Source: Rhypophila decipiens | Taxonomy: Eukaryota > Ascomycota > Sordariomycetes > Sordariales > Naviculisporaceae | Assembly: GCA_033297075.1 (NCBI GenBank) | Contig: MU858210.1 | Coordinates: forward strand, 22,635-86,634 | DNA: 64,000 bases | Direction of reading: 5' to 3' | Shown here: positions 45,228 to 57,889 of the stretch, one piece after another | How the letters are laid out: each line of letters begins with the position of its first letter | Position numbering within the stretch: position 1 is the first letter of the stretch | The notes under the pieces: model-generated | Seen by the model: the letters and a program-made list of their open reading frames with translations, nothing else | Told to the model about the DNA's origin: nothing | The model's database searches: none | Program-made: the position numbers and the translations under genes

Positions 45228-47999
45228 ATGCCTGGCGAACAAGTCCCTATCCCGAACCCCCCGGCGCTGCCTTCACATCTTCCCGACAGCATCCTCGAGT
45301 TAGCGGCCAAGTTGGACAAGAAACCGCTCCCCAAAGATGTCAGCAATTCCCTCCAGAGCTTCCAGCGAGCAGCCTGCTATATCGCGGCGGCCATGATCTT
45401 TCTCAGAGACAATGTTTTGCTGGAAACCGATCTCAAGCTTGCCGACATCAAGCCACGACTGCTAGGTACAGTTCACGTTCACCACAGCTTGAGGCGACTG
45501 GACTGACACTCTCTAGGCCACTGGGGCACTTGTCCTGGCCTCATCCTCGTATGGTCGCATCTCAACCTCCTCATCCGCAACCATGATCTCGACATGATCT
45601 ATGTGATCGGGCCCGGCCATGGCGCGCCGGCTGCCCTCGCTGCTCTGTGGTTGGAAGGATCGCTCGAGAAATTCTACCCGGGCGAGTACGACCGCAATTC
45701 CGAAGGCTTGAGAAATCTCATCACCAGGTTTTCTGTCCCTGGTGGATTTCCGAGGTGAGGACAGGCTGTCCTGACGTGATACAATGACGAAGCGCGGGCT
45801 AACCAAGCCAGTCACATCAATGCCGAGACCCCCGGGTCAATCCACGAGGGCGGAGAGCTGGGCTATGCATTGGCCGTGTCATTCGGCGCTGTCATGGACA
45901 ATCCTGACCTGGTCGTGACCTGCATCGTTGGCGATGGCGAGGCCGAGACTGGTCCAACAGCAACGCAAGTTACCCTCCCTCAACCTCTCCAAAAAGCCTA
46001 CTAACATCCTACAGAGCCTGGCACGCGATCAAGTACCTAGACCCCAAAGAGTCCGGAGCCGTCATCCCGATTCTGCACGTCAACGGCTTCAAGATCAGCG
46101 AACGAACCATTTTCGGCTGCATGGACGACAAGGAGATCATTGCGCTCTTTTCTGGCTACGGGTACCAGGTGCTCATTGTGGAAGATCTGGAGACCATCGA
46201 TGACGACCTGCAGAACGGTCTCGAATGGGCACTGGCCGAGATCAAAAAGATTCAACAGGCAGCGAGATCTGGGCAGCCGGTGGTGAAGCCAAGGTGGCCC
46301 ATGATAGTTTTGCGCACGCCAAAGGTAGCCAGCCACCTTTGTCCTCTTTCTCTCCTCTTACTAACATCTTGACAGGGCATGGGCGCGCCAAAGAAAGATA
46401 CATCGGGCAAGCTCATTGAGGGCTCCTTCAACTCGCATCAAGTACCGTTGAAAAAGGCAAACAAGGACGAAGGAGAACTCAAGCTGCTCAATGAGTGGCT
46501 GGCGAGCTATCGCATCAACGAACTCATCCAAGACGGAAAGCTTGCCCAGACAGTGCTCGATACTCTTCCGCAAAACGACGAGAAGAAACTCGGCCAGCTC
46601 AAAGCCACGTACGACCCTTACAAGCCGCTCAAGACTGTCGACTGGCGAGCGTTCGCGGTCGACAAGGGCCAGGACGTCAGCTGCATGCAGACCACGGGCA
46701 AATATCTGGACAAGGTCTTCCAGGAGAACCCCACGAGCATCCGCTTGTTCTCGCCAGACGAGCTGGAGAGCAACAAGCTCGACGCCATCCTCGACCACAC
46801 GCAGCGCAACTTTCAGTGGGACGAGTACTCGCGGGCCAATGGGGGCCGCGTGATTGAGGTGCTGTCGGAGCACGACTGCCAGGGCTTCATGCAGGGGTAC
46901 ACTCTGACGGGCCGCACCGCGCTGTTCCCGAGCTACGAGTCCTTTCTGGGCATCGTGCACACCATGATGGTGCAGTATTCCAAGTTTGGCAAGATCGCCC
47001 GAGACGTCAAGTGGAGGGGCGACCTGGCCTCGATCAACTACATCGAGACCAGCACGTGGGCGCGCCAGGAGCACAATGGCTTCTCTCACCAGAACCCGTC
47101 GTTTATCGGAGCTGTGCTGAACATCAAGCCCGAGGCTGCCAGGGTAAGTTGCATGAGCTGATGAGACCAGGTACCTCTATTGCTGACACTTGGTCCTCAG
47201 GTCTATCTGCCCCCGGACGCCAACTGCTTCCTGAGCACGGTGCACCACTGCCTGCATTCCAAGAACAAGACCAACCTGATCATTGGCTCCAAGCAGCCCA
47301 CGGCCGTGTACCTCTCGCAGGAGGAAGCCGACGAGCACTGCCGGCTGGGCGCCAGCGTCTGGCATTTTGCGTCGTCCAAGGACTCGGAAGGACCGGCACA
47401 GTCAACCGCGAACCCCGACGTGGTCTTGGTCGGCATCGGCGTTGAGCTGACCTTTGAAGTGATCAAGGCGGCTGAGCTGCTGCGGACGGTGTGCCCAGCG
47501 CTCAAGATCCGCGTAATCAACGTAACGGATCTCATGATTCTGATCGCCGAATCCAAGCACCCCCACGCTCTACCCCAGCACAAGTTTGAGGAGCTATTCA
47601 CCGCTGACAAACCGGTCCTCTTCAACTACCACGGCTATGCGACTGAGCTGCAGGGTATCCTTTTTGGGCGGGGCAGTCTGCACCAAATGAGCGTCGAAGG
47701 CTACAGAGAGGAGGGGAGCACGACCACGCCGTTTGACATGATGCTCGTGAACAAGGTCAGCCGGTTTGACGTTGTCACTCGAGCACTCCGCGCAGGGGCG
47801 CAGCATAATGAGCAGGTAAAACAAAAGCTGGATGGCTACTTGGAGGACGTCAACAAGCGGGTCGATCAAGTCCGCCAGTACATTGTTGAGCATGGCAAAG
47901 GTACGTATCGGCAGCCCGAGTCTGGCAGTTTCGCTGGAGATCTTGTTAACCAATTCTTTAGACCCGGATGATATCTACCAACTGCCGAGCTTTGAGTGA
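45228..47999 (+). CDS. xfp: Phosphoketolase (xylulose-5-P / fructose-6-P)
   Basis: Seven exons (45228-45465, 45517-45754, 45812-45964, 46015-46324, 46376-47143, 47201-47900, 47962-47999) encode 814 aa, full length for the family. Intron 3 must start with GC (AC|GCAAGT) to keep frame across PTATAWHA; the other introns are GT-AG. Thiamine-diphosphate motifs include [15 protein letters not shown] and [15 protein letters not shown] (199-213), plus the [20 protein letters not shown] region. Later come [17 protein letters not shown] and [19 protein letters not shown]. The enzyme cleaves xylulose-5-P with phosphate to acetyl-P and glyceraldehyde-3-P, a cytosolic route from pentoses to acetyl units. 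Fungi pair it with acetate kinase, which is not in this window. The C-terminal exon is only 12 codons. The symbol is a generic family name. Confidence 0.95.
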
Positions 48000-50900
48000 T
48001 GCAATTTTGTTGTCTGGGAGAACTGGCTGATATTGTTGTACATGGCGTAAAGGATCTCTCGGTTTGCTCATCAGTCACGCGGAGGCGAAAGAACTTGTTT
48101 TCATAGACTGCACAATCATTGGCTTCACTCTTGACCATTCGTGTGTCGCTGATCATCCCATCACCAAGTGGCAGGGTTTCCCGCCAATCGGGACCGTCCC
48201 ATACTGCCAGGACGCTGGGCTGGGATTCCCTAACCAATCAGCCAGTCTGATTCGAACGCCGACGAGCGAAATCATGATTCTCAGCGGGTATGGAAGAAAA
48301 GAGGCCGCGGTAATCCCGCATCACCGACTGTGGCCAATGAGTCATGACCCATGTCGACTGCTACGAGGACCGGGAGCTTCTAGAAGGATACGCGAGACCA
48401 CAGACACGTGGAGTCGCTATTTCGTGCACCACAACTACCGAGATGGCAGTGACCCCTGCTGCTCTGGTCCGGACTGTGGCTCTCATCCGATGGCATCCCC
48501 AAAAGCAAAGCCCCTTTCCGATCTGCTGGTGCCGTGGACAGTGTCCCAGTGCCGCAGACCGCGGCCAAGCCCAAAGTTCAGGGTTTGTTCAGCTCTGATG
48601 GACCACTCATTCGAGCTGGAAGCGTCACCGCCCCTCTCTCTCAACCAGTGATAGCGTCAAGCACATGTTTGTCGTTGCAACGAGAAGCAGGGGACAGACA
48701 AACAAGCATGTCAATTCTGCAGCTTGCCGGTTGTCACCAGCAGTTTATGATCAATCACGTCTTGGCACGAGAAAACGTTGGACACCTGCCACTAATGCAT
48801 CCATCTCGTGCGTTCCCGTAGTGTAGGTACGGAGTACTGACCCTGGCTGTTTTTATTCACCAATCCCCATCGAGGTTGTATCGATCCTCAGGCATCGACG
48901 ACACACGCCTGATTAGCAGTGGCCCACGTTGCATATCATACTTTTCAACATCCAACAACTCCCCGTCTGCACTGCACAGCACGAGGGCGGCGGGAGTTGC
49001 CTAGTGCCCTTTGATGCTTAGCTACCACACTCGTTGTTGTGCACCTGCGTCAAAGTGTCCCCTTGCCCTTTCCAACGAGTTGCAGCGGCCGGGCGATGCA
49101 AGCAGCTCCAAGTTTGAGATGGCCTACTGGATTGAGTCTAGCATCGGCAGCATTGCTGTTTTTACTGTTGCCCAGATATTACAGTATGCCTGCTGCTCAT
49201 GGGACAGTGTCATGCCTGGAGACGGCACTGACGAGTATGGACAGTACAATACAGCTGGTCAGCAAGGTGCTCCGAACAGCCATGTACGGTGGGATGGAAC
49301 TCCAACAGCGACAAGGGATGAGACTGCTCCGTCTGACACGGAGGTGACAACGACCCTTTGGACCATGGCCTCGAGAAAAGTGAGCACTGGTTTCAGGTCT
49401 TATCTCTAGACTAGGTTCAGAACGGCTAGTCTGCCAATTGAGACGCCGAAAATGGTTGATAATCTTCATCATATCAGTCGGGTGCTCATCCTCTTATCTC
49501 CGAGTATCTCCGGCGTGGGGTGCTTGGTGGCCATCGTGATGAGTGTCGGGGAAAGAACTGGTGCCGGGCATTGAATGCGATTTCTGGATGGGTCTTGCGG
49601 CGATTCAAGTCGTTGGCGCTGGCGAGCTTGAAACCAACACTCTCGGCTTCAGGCCATTGGGGGTGGCCAGTCTGTTTCTCACTCCGGTCGCCATGTTGAT
49701 TTTTCCAGCAGTACCGATTTGATACTACTAGTATTACTTGCCCTTGTATATGTGAAAATTCCTGTTAAATCGCACCGGTAACAACCTAAAGCCTTTAAGC
49801 TCCGGGACTCACGGCGAAGTGACGTGGTTGCCGGCTCGGAGAATTCCAGTTTTCAAGCTGTACCATTCGCCGTCTCGGAATCCTGACGCTGACCGATCTC
49901 GGGTACCAGTCCCAGCATTGGCAGTGATGTTGGTTAGAACCGCACATCTGCGGGGGTTTCCCGAGCACCATGCTGCTAATTCCTTACATTATCAGAGCCA
50001 CGATGATTTCGACGTGACTTGGACCGGCAACTTGACTTTCGAGTATGGACTGGCTTGCTGATATTGCAATCCTGAGTTATGCGCACAACAGGACCAACTA
50101 TGTCAGCTATTTCCCATCAACTCGCCTCTAGCTAAGTATGCCGTCAGCAAGCCGCGGATGTTCCGCGGTAATCAGTTTGATACAATCCAGGAACCAGCAT
50201 TATTTCCGAGACATGAATATTAGGACGGCCTATCGTTCTGGGCAACTGGATTGGTGCGTGAGACGCGTGAATCGGGCCGGGCAAGTAGTGTAGGGTCGAG
50301 TAGACTGTCTACGTGTGTGGTGGGCTGAGCTGGACTAGTAGTGTAGATACTAGTACATAGATGGCTCGTACCAAGGCGGATGGGACGGGATCCGACATGG
50401 CCCGGGAATGATGCTGCAGCTGTACACTACGCAGTAGTATCAAATGGCAGCCTGAAGCTGAGGCAGGGCTGGACATGCATCAATATGTATGAGGGCGAAT
50501 CCCGTATGTAGGGCGTTTGCCGTGTGTGGTCTCGTTGCTTTTGTTGCTGCTTACTTTGGGCTTGGCAACTTTGAGCAGATTGTTTCATATCGTGATAGGA
50601 CATCAGGCACGCAAAGGAAGATGGATCGGCTCACTGCATCGGTGAGTATTATCAATGCACCACGCACAAGGTGAGTTGATGGCGAATGAGATGCAAAGAC
50701 TGCTTCTGGGCATCTTGCCCTGTCGAGATTGCGTATACATGCTTGTTCAGGTGCTCGCATCATCTACACGTCTGCAAATCCAGCAGCCTGCAAACGTGCA
50801 TGCCAGTATATACTGTTCTGTAAAATGATGGTGTCGTCGAATTAGAGTCTGTCCCAGCTCCGCCGGCCCGAGGGAGCAATACCTCCTGTACAGACGACGA

Positions 50901-53900
50901 ATTGGTCGATAAGCACGCCTTCCAATATGTCACGGTTATGCGTTGTAAAGTGCAAAGTAACTGTGCCGAGTTCAAGATTCCAACCTGAACTCGTGATGCA
51001 GGACCTCTGGCATTGCCCACAGTGCCTCTGTTTTTTGGGGGGGAAACAACCATTGCCAACAGTTACATGTATAGACCCGACATGGGATTCCTCATGTCCG
51101 TCTCTTCATGCAGTCATGTTCTTTTTCAGACGAATTGCCTCATCCAGTCATGCATCTAATCAGAATGGCCTCGCGTTTGGCTCGTCTGTTGTTCTGCGTT
51201 TGCATCTTGGCGTCTGGGTAGATGCCCCGGAATGGATCGAACCTGCATCGAAGACGGCTTGTTGGGAGCCTGGACCTGTGTTGGCGCCGCAAACCGTGAC
51301 ACCAGACGCCATGATAGGGGGCCCTCCGTTCCCATTCGCCCTCTTCTGCGCTGCTGAGAGCCCCGGCGCGAGTAAGACGGACGGCTTTTGTCAGTCCGAC
51401 ATGTCAGAACTTTAATCGCCATGTTTGGGCTCCTATTCGCTGCGCCCAAGACATCTCCGCCCCCTGTCCTGGCTGTTATCTCTCTGTCCTGGGAACCGAA
51501 CGACCAACCGGTGGTCCGTGAGTTGGGTGTGTCGTTTTCGGGTCCATCTCCCGCTCTTCCTGCTACTCACCATCTTCGGCTTCCACTCTGGTAACCCAGA
51601 AAGCCTCGGGCCTGCTAGAGATAAGCAATTAAGCACCACAGCTGGGACATGGCAGTGTGACATGTACGGACTGTACGGTCCCCATTCGGCAACAATCAAC
51701 AGCCACCTGCGCAGGTTTGTCGGCCGTCTTCCCAAAAGTCCCTCGGGGTGCAGTGGATTGCAGGCGGGTGGCGCTCTGGATCGGATTGGCGGGAGGGACA
51801 AAAAGCCCAGTCTGGCCAAGCCATTCCCAGCCCTACCGGTACACCACCACGCCGTCCCCCAGCAAAGGGACAGCGGTACCCATAGGCCTCGGGGCTGTGA
51901 CTCGGGATGCAAAGTTGATGTGATGCGCAACATGAGCCTAGGGCCGTGAAAGCAACTTGAAGTTGGAAACCTGCGTATCTTGGCCGCGCGTTTGTCACCC
52001 TCGGCGGTGGTTGGCAACTTGAAGTCATATATCACAATCGTGGTCCGGGGTCGTGCATGACGGTGAAGAAGGTACTTGTCTAAATATAACCCGGGCGAGC
52101 GGACCTCGGTCAACAAATTCAAGGGTGCTAATCTGCACAGACAACTTGAAAGCTATCTCGGCTTCCCTTTCTGGGCTAGACCCAGCGATGTTGTTTCTGC
52201 ACTGTCTGGCTTTATCGCTGTGGACATAAGCCTATTACGGTAAAGGATTTCATGATAATGTCATGCCAGTGCTTGATTCCAGAGAGGCAGCTGACTGCGG
52301 GAGATTGGCGACCTATTAACCATCTCGACTTGCTTCATGTTGATATCATGTGCGCAAAGTAGTGGTATCTGATAGGCGAGATGGACAGATAGAGAGCCGG
52401 CCGGTTCTAGCGCAGATCGAGGCCATGTAATTCGTCGTCATCGGTGTATGCAGGGCTGTCCGTAGCACTATGCATGGAAGAAGGCCAAATCAGACGTCCA
52501 GTACATGTAGCAACATGTGCCCGCCATATCTGCCTGGCCAGAGGTAACGGTGCATGGTCACACGACGGGCCGACGGCGTGCTCCCGCCCTGTGGGATGGG
52601 TTCCGGCGAGATTCGTGATGCGCCAAGTCTGTGTCTGTGTAGTATCGACATGTGGGAAATGGACCGATCTTGCAGCCCGTATCCCCCAGCCAGACCTGTA
52701 ACCGGCCACGAGCCATGGCAAGCATATGGTTGACATGACCCAGTCACCTCTTGCCACATGGAGCGGATGGCCGTGTGTCGACGGTCGAGTCCATCTCAAC
52801 TCTCAAGTCATGCCATGCCGTAGCCGTCGGGCCGTGGGACTCGGTGAGCACCAAGTATGATCCATCGAGCTGTACGAAGCCCGTTCGGTCGAGTTTTGTT
52901 GTCATAAGCGGCATCGTGCATGTCGCAACCGCATGTCCTCATTCGCCCGCCGCCGCTGGGCTGGACCAACGGAGCCGACAGAATGCTCAAACCGAGAGCC
53001 ATGATGGAAATATCGTCATAATGGAAGACCGTCGTGAAGTGCCGCCGCTCATGTGCGTGTGGTTTCGTGACTAGTTTGGATGAAATTTCTTGATTCCTCC
53101 ATCGTGCTTACATGTCGTGGTGTTTAGTCGATCCAGCTGCCTTTCAAGTTGGCTGATGATCCATGAGATCAAGCATAATGAGCTCGCTGACATTCGCTGC
53201 AGGATTATCGACGTCCAATGATTCCAGATGCCATTGTCAATTATCAGCCCATTTCCGGCGGCGCATGACTAACACCATCTGTCGCAGCGGGCGGTTGGCC
53301 AACGTGAAGCTACATGTATCTGCCGTCTATACCGATACTCGTTGTTATATGTGATATAGTTGCGAAAGATTAGACAGGGTACTTTCGGTGCGACATGTGC
53401 AGCAGTGAAACACTTTCTTCTTCCAATCGCCCATCATTGCACTGTTTGGGTGTCTGACACAAAAGTACCTTGGGAGTCCTCTGGTCCGTATCGACAGCTC
53501 GAGCTCTGAAGAATTACCAAAATTGGCCATATCGCACGCATCCAACCAAACGCATCATCGCGCTTTCTGGCCTTTCCGTTCCGAAGCAAGACCGCAGGAC
53601 GGCAACGCCACCACCATCAGCGTCTCGTCACCACCACCACCACCACCACCACCACCATCCATCAGCAACTTCATGTTGGGGTACCTCCGCAGTGCGTTAC
53701 AGTACAGTTGTACAGTACGGGGTACCACCCAACACTTGCCCCGCTCACAGGACAGTCAGCTGGGTACCTGATACCACCCGGCTGCGGCTCCGGCTTACAA
53801 GCGGGATACGAAAACAGAAACAAAGGGTGAGAAAACAAAAAAAGATAGGACCGATAATCCAGGAACCCGACCAGCCCCGCCAAAAAAGAAAAATCAATTT

Positions 53901-55435
53901 AGCACTGGAGCCATCCGTCAGGTGTGGACCGTGTGGGTCCGCTTAGCTTCGCTCCGGTCCACCGGGTTGTCTTCCCCGGCCGGGGCAATCGTGACATCGA
54001 TCCCCGGAAAGGGGTGCGAGTGGTGCAAAGAAGAAAAGAAAAACTGGAGTCGGTGCTCGTTTTGCTGGGTCAGGCACCTTGCTTCTTTCTGGTTTAGGGG
54101 GCAGATTCGGCCGATCTGATCAGGCAAGGGGCCGCGCTAAAAAAAAAAACAAAAGTGAATTAATTCCCAAGGACAACGATCTGGCCAGAAGCATCAAAGA
54201 TTAAAGCAATCGAGAAAAGAGCGAAAACGAAAAAAAAGGAGAACCTTCAACTTTGGTGCGCAACAGGGCCCGTGTGATTTGCGTCTTGCCCCTTTCCGGG
54301 TTGGTGTTGGTGTCGTCAATTGTTATTTTTAATCTTGCACTCGTTCTTCTCACCTTGCAGCGCATGTTTTGGGGCTTGGCGACTGCCGTCACCGACCCGT
54401 CCGCTTGGGATTCTTGCTCAGTGGCTTGACCTGGGAGGACCGAAACAGCAGCAGACGCACCCAACAGCGCAGGACCACCATCCCTGTCCCCCCCAAAAGA
54501 CGCCGTGGACGCCCAGACAGTGCAGACTCGCAGCCCTGGGAACGGCCAAGACCAGAGCTCGTCCCAGAACCAGGGGAGTGGCAACAGGGATCACCATCCC
54601 CGTCAGTCATTCACTTAACTGTCACTCGAGTGGTCACTGACAGAGTGGACAGTCTCCATTACTGCCAACAGTGCCAATCCTCATTCGGCGTCCTTTTCTT
54701 GTCCTGATCACACACAGTCGAGTGACATCCAGCTGCTTTGTTTCCTTTGTGTTTCCTGACTTTTTTAATATCATTATTTCCCCCTTCTTGCCCAAGGATC
54801 GTCAAATTTCCATCCGCAATCTCGTCAGCCATCTCGTTCAAACCTGCCTTTTGTCTCAACCTCAACCCCCTACCGGCAACAAGCCACCTCGGTCTCTTTC
54901 TCGCCACTATTGCTCTTTTTGTACTTTTTCCTCGGACAATTCACTGCAGTGGTCGTGTAATTATTGCGCGTGCCCAGCAAACCCAGTAGGCGCATCAAGG
55001 CAGCTCAAACCCGTCGACGTGCATCGCCTCGGGTTGCATCCCGGGCCATCAATTTCCCAGGACCAGAAAACAAGCTACGGCGGAAGCACCGGGGCGCCGG
55101 GTCCTAATCCACACACACTCGCCCTGCGTGCCTACCTGGCCTCCCACTCCCGGTCGACTCCCGTTCAAATCCCGTCTCGCGAGAACTCAAGGAGGAAAAA
55201 GAAACGAAACAGCGACGCAAGGGTCACGACGGGAACTCTGGAACAGACAGGGGAGCCCGGGTCTGAACAAAAAGACAGACCGGCCCCATACTTTTTGCTG
55301 CCGGTTCCCAATTCCCATCACATCTCATCACTTCCCACCGTCTTGGGCAGGATCGATCCCCTAGGCCAAAATCCAAAATCACATAAAACCAACCATCCGC
55401 CCACCTCGATCGAGCACTGGCATCCTCCAAGCCAC
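48000..55435. other. 7.4-kb gene-poor interval
   Basis: No gene could be supported between the phosphoketolase stop and the acetyltransferase. Frames such as 51433-52122 (minus, 229 codons) and the 5' part of the 54671-55741 frame have no domain, signal or splice logic. The right third (from about 53.5 kb) is C/A- and A-rich, with a CAC microsatellite and poly-A runs near 54141-54151, and probably contains the long promoter/leader of the acetyltransferase gene. No tRNA or MITE was found. Confidence 0.4.
53629..53657 (+). repeat. (CAC)n microsatellite
   Basis: A near-perfect CAC run of about 29 nt (nine to ten units) in non-coding sequence. It is likely length-polymorphic. Confidence 0.85.
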
Positions 55436-57231
55436 ATGGCACCCGTACCTCGCCCTCCCCCCAGTCCCGCCCTCTCATCGTCCTCGACACTGTCCTCTTC
55501 TTCGGCCAGCTCGACCTCTACTAGGACGTCGACCTCGTCAGCGAGAACAGCAGTGACCGCAGCCATGGACAGCCCAAGCGACGAGCCCCACCCGGCCGTG
55601 GTCTACGGCGGCGTCTCCTTTCCGGCCGGCAACGACGACTTTCGAGCGGCCCGCAACTACTGCGCCCAGGCCTGCCGCCAGTTCAACAACACGCCCGAGG
55701 ATGCGCCTCCCGAGTTGCGGAGCAGTCGCTGGCTTGAGTAAGTTGGTCTTTGTCTGTCTCATTTTGCACCACCCGCGCAATGCGCTCGTTTTCTGTCCCC
55801 CACGCAAGACCATGTTAGCTCCAGACCAAGTGCGAGCCGATCGTGTCTCGGTGAGTGCCCGAGTGGATCATCGAGGCCAAGCTTTTCAAGACGTGGTCAC
55901 CGAGTGGGCACGTGAGATTTGGCAACATTTCTTTTTCTGCCCCTGCCATTTCGTTTTTTTCTCTTGCTTTCGCATGTGGGAAATAGGCAGCAGTTTCGTC
56001 CCTGGACCAAAGCGATGTTTGGATGCACCTCATTGTTTGCGATGGGGCAGGGGGATGGAGGTCATGAATGAGAGGATGAAAGAGATGACGAGATGAATCG
56101 ACGACTAACCAGGACAGCATCATCCGCCCCGCCCGAGACCGCTCAACAGAATCCCTCACTCCGGCCATCACCCACGACATGACTTTCCGCAACCCGGCCC
56201 TCAAGTCCCAGGCCCCCTTTGTGAAACCACCCTTCTACGTCGACTATGGCCTGCGAGTGCGTGTCGGCGCGTCGACCTTTATCAACCGGGGCTGCATGAT
56301 CATGGACACGCCCGTGGCCGACGTCGTGGTCGGCGAGAGGTGCAACATTGGCCCAAACTGCTGCATCGTGAGCGTCGGACATGCATTGACGGCCGAGGAG
56401 CGGTTGACCAAGCAGGCCAGCATCGGAAAGCCCATCACGGTGGGCAACGGCGTCTGGATCGGGGCCAACGTGACGATCCTGTGAGTCTTTTGCTTTTTGC
56501 CCTGTCGTCCAGATAAAGCTTGCTCACGGCAGCGGCCTGCTAACCTGCATGCATAAAACAGGGGCGGCGTAACCATCGGAGACGGGGCCGTGATTGGTGC
56601 AGGGAGCGTCATCACCCGAAGCATCCCGCCCTCCACCCTGGCTGTGGGTGTGCCGGCCCGCGTCATCCAATCGCTAGACGAGATCAAGATGCGTCCGTCA
56701 GAGGTCTGCAGCTCCGTTGCGACCTTGGCAGACGCCATGACCAGCTTTTCCCGCTCCTCGGCCCCCATCGACCGCCTCGACGAGCTCGAGCTGGCCCGGC
56801 TCTCCAACGGTCTGTTCCCGCGCCTCGGCCCGCCACCGCCACCGCCAGCGACCCACGTCCGCGGCCACCACAGCGCCAAGCAGCTCTCCGTCTCGTCGTC
56901 GTCGTCGTCGTCGGCATCGGGACGGACGCCCGACACGGGCTCCTGTTCAGAGAGCACCGTGCTCGACGACGACACGGATCACGGCCTCGCCCGGACCAGG
57001 AGGCGGCGGCGGAGGGAGCACAGCATGACGCCCTCGCGGTCGGCGAGGCACCGCATGATGAGGCACTGTCCGCAGCTGTTCAAGTCCGAGATCATGGCCG
57101 TCGTGGCCGTCACCTCCATCGCCTTTACCCTGCTCACCTGTCTCTTCTTTGCCGGCGTGCTGATGGGCGCCAAGTGGTTTGCTGTCTTGGTGAATCCCAC
57201 GCAGGGAACCGCCATGACCTCTTTTGATTGA
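55436..57231 (+). CDS. Maltose/galactoside-type hexapeptide O-acetyltransferase with C-terminal membrane segment
   Basis: Three exons (55436-55737, 56118-56480, 56562-57231) encode 444 aa. Intron 1 is 380 nt, long for this genome; intron 2 is 81 nt. The first ~43 residues are Ser/Pro/Thr low complexity. A second ATG at 55565 has a better context (GCAGCCATGG) and could be the true start. The maltose-acetyltransferase (Mac) domain follows ([19 protein letters not shown]). A left-handed beta-helix comes next: [75 protein letters not shown] and a PARVIQ end. The family uses acetyl-CoA to acetylate sugars; the catalytic His is probably that of VGHAL. Unusually, a further ~190 aa follow: a Pro/Ser linker with a poly-Ser run, Arg-rich patches, and a hydrophobic helix ([20 protein letters not shown]) near the end, suggesting a tail-anchored enzyme. 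Confidence 0.85.
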
Positions 57232-57487
57232 TACCCCAATTTTGTCTTTTATTCCAGTCGGTTATGCATAGAAGACGGCGTACATTTGGTTCTTGGATAT
57301 CCCTCGCGGGAGTTTTAATTGCTTGTTTAATATCAGGTCCGGGGCATACAGGATGGCGTTTAATCATGGGGAAAAGACGGCGGTTTGGGGGCTTGCCCCC
57401 ATGAAAACTGGCCGTTTGGCTGTTTTGTATTTATCCATAGCAAAAGACTCAAGAGACTCGGTTCAACTTTGACCAGATATGAAACGC

Positions 57488-57889
57488 TCACCCCATCAAC
57501 CACTTCTCCAACGCCATCGGATCGGCGGCATTCTCCCAATGCTCGACTGCCTTTCCATCCAGAAACCTCCACACCCCGCAGAATGGAACTGCCAGGTCTT
57601 GTCCACCGGGCTTCGTTGCCCTCAAAACACCCAGCACCGCCCCAAAGTGCTGGTTGGCTTCGATGCTCTGGACGTCCATGACTAGGGTGCCGCCCGTCGC
57701 AGCAATGAGGGCGTCTTCGTGGGCCTGGACGGATTGAATGCCCTTGAGCGGCTGTTTGGGAGGGCTGGAAAGGTCGCGGTCGGCTGCGTGTAGTACAATA
57801 TCTTTCGAGGCAATTTCAGAGATTCGACTGAGGTCTTGGTACAAGTACTCCAAGAGGGCAGCAGTTGCGGAGCGGTCTCGCTGGGCCAT
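57488..57889 (-). CDS. Small SnoaL/NTF2-fold protein
   Basis: A single exon of 133 aa from the ATG at 57889. An in-frame ATG at 57940 would add 17 residues, but the 57889 start fits the fold better. The pattern is SnoaL-like: an N-terminal helix (ALLEYLYQDLSRISEIASKD), VLHAADRD, GIQSVQAHEDALIAATGGT, strand pairs ending CGVWRFLDGKAVEHWENAAD, and a short C-terminus. The family forms cone-shaped barrels and ranges from polyketide cyclases to isomerases of unknown substrate. No catalytic residues can be named with confidence. It converges on the acetyltransferase gene, with 256 bp between the stops. Expression context is unknown. Confidence 0.75.
   Translation of the reverse strand: MAQRDRSATAALLEYLYQDLSRISEIASKDIVLHAADRDLSSPPKQPLKGIQSVQAHEDALIAATGGTLVMDVQSIEANQHFGAVLGVLRATKPGGQDLAVPFCGVWRFLDGKAVEHWENAADPMALEKWLMG

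Noticed and set aside
51433..52122. 229-codon minus-strand open frame
   Set aside because: Arg/Pro/Leu-rich translation without domain, signal or splice partner, with overlapping frames on the other strand. Likely chance in GC-rich DNA.
53629..53657. CAC run considered as a His-repeat coding region or CRISPR-like array
   Set aside because: A simple microsatellite with no spacer structure and no surrounding coding frame.
55150..55190. GTTCAAATCCC-like T-arm motif suggesting a second tRNA
   Set aside because: No acceptor stem, D-arm or anticodon stem could be paired around it.
54671..55435. In-frame upstream extension of the acetyltransferase frame
   Set aside because: Low-complexity translation, poor starts, and sequence typical of a C/A-rich fungal leader. 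The ATG at 55436 or 55565 is far more likely.
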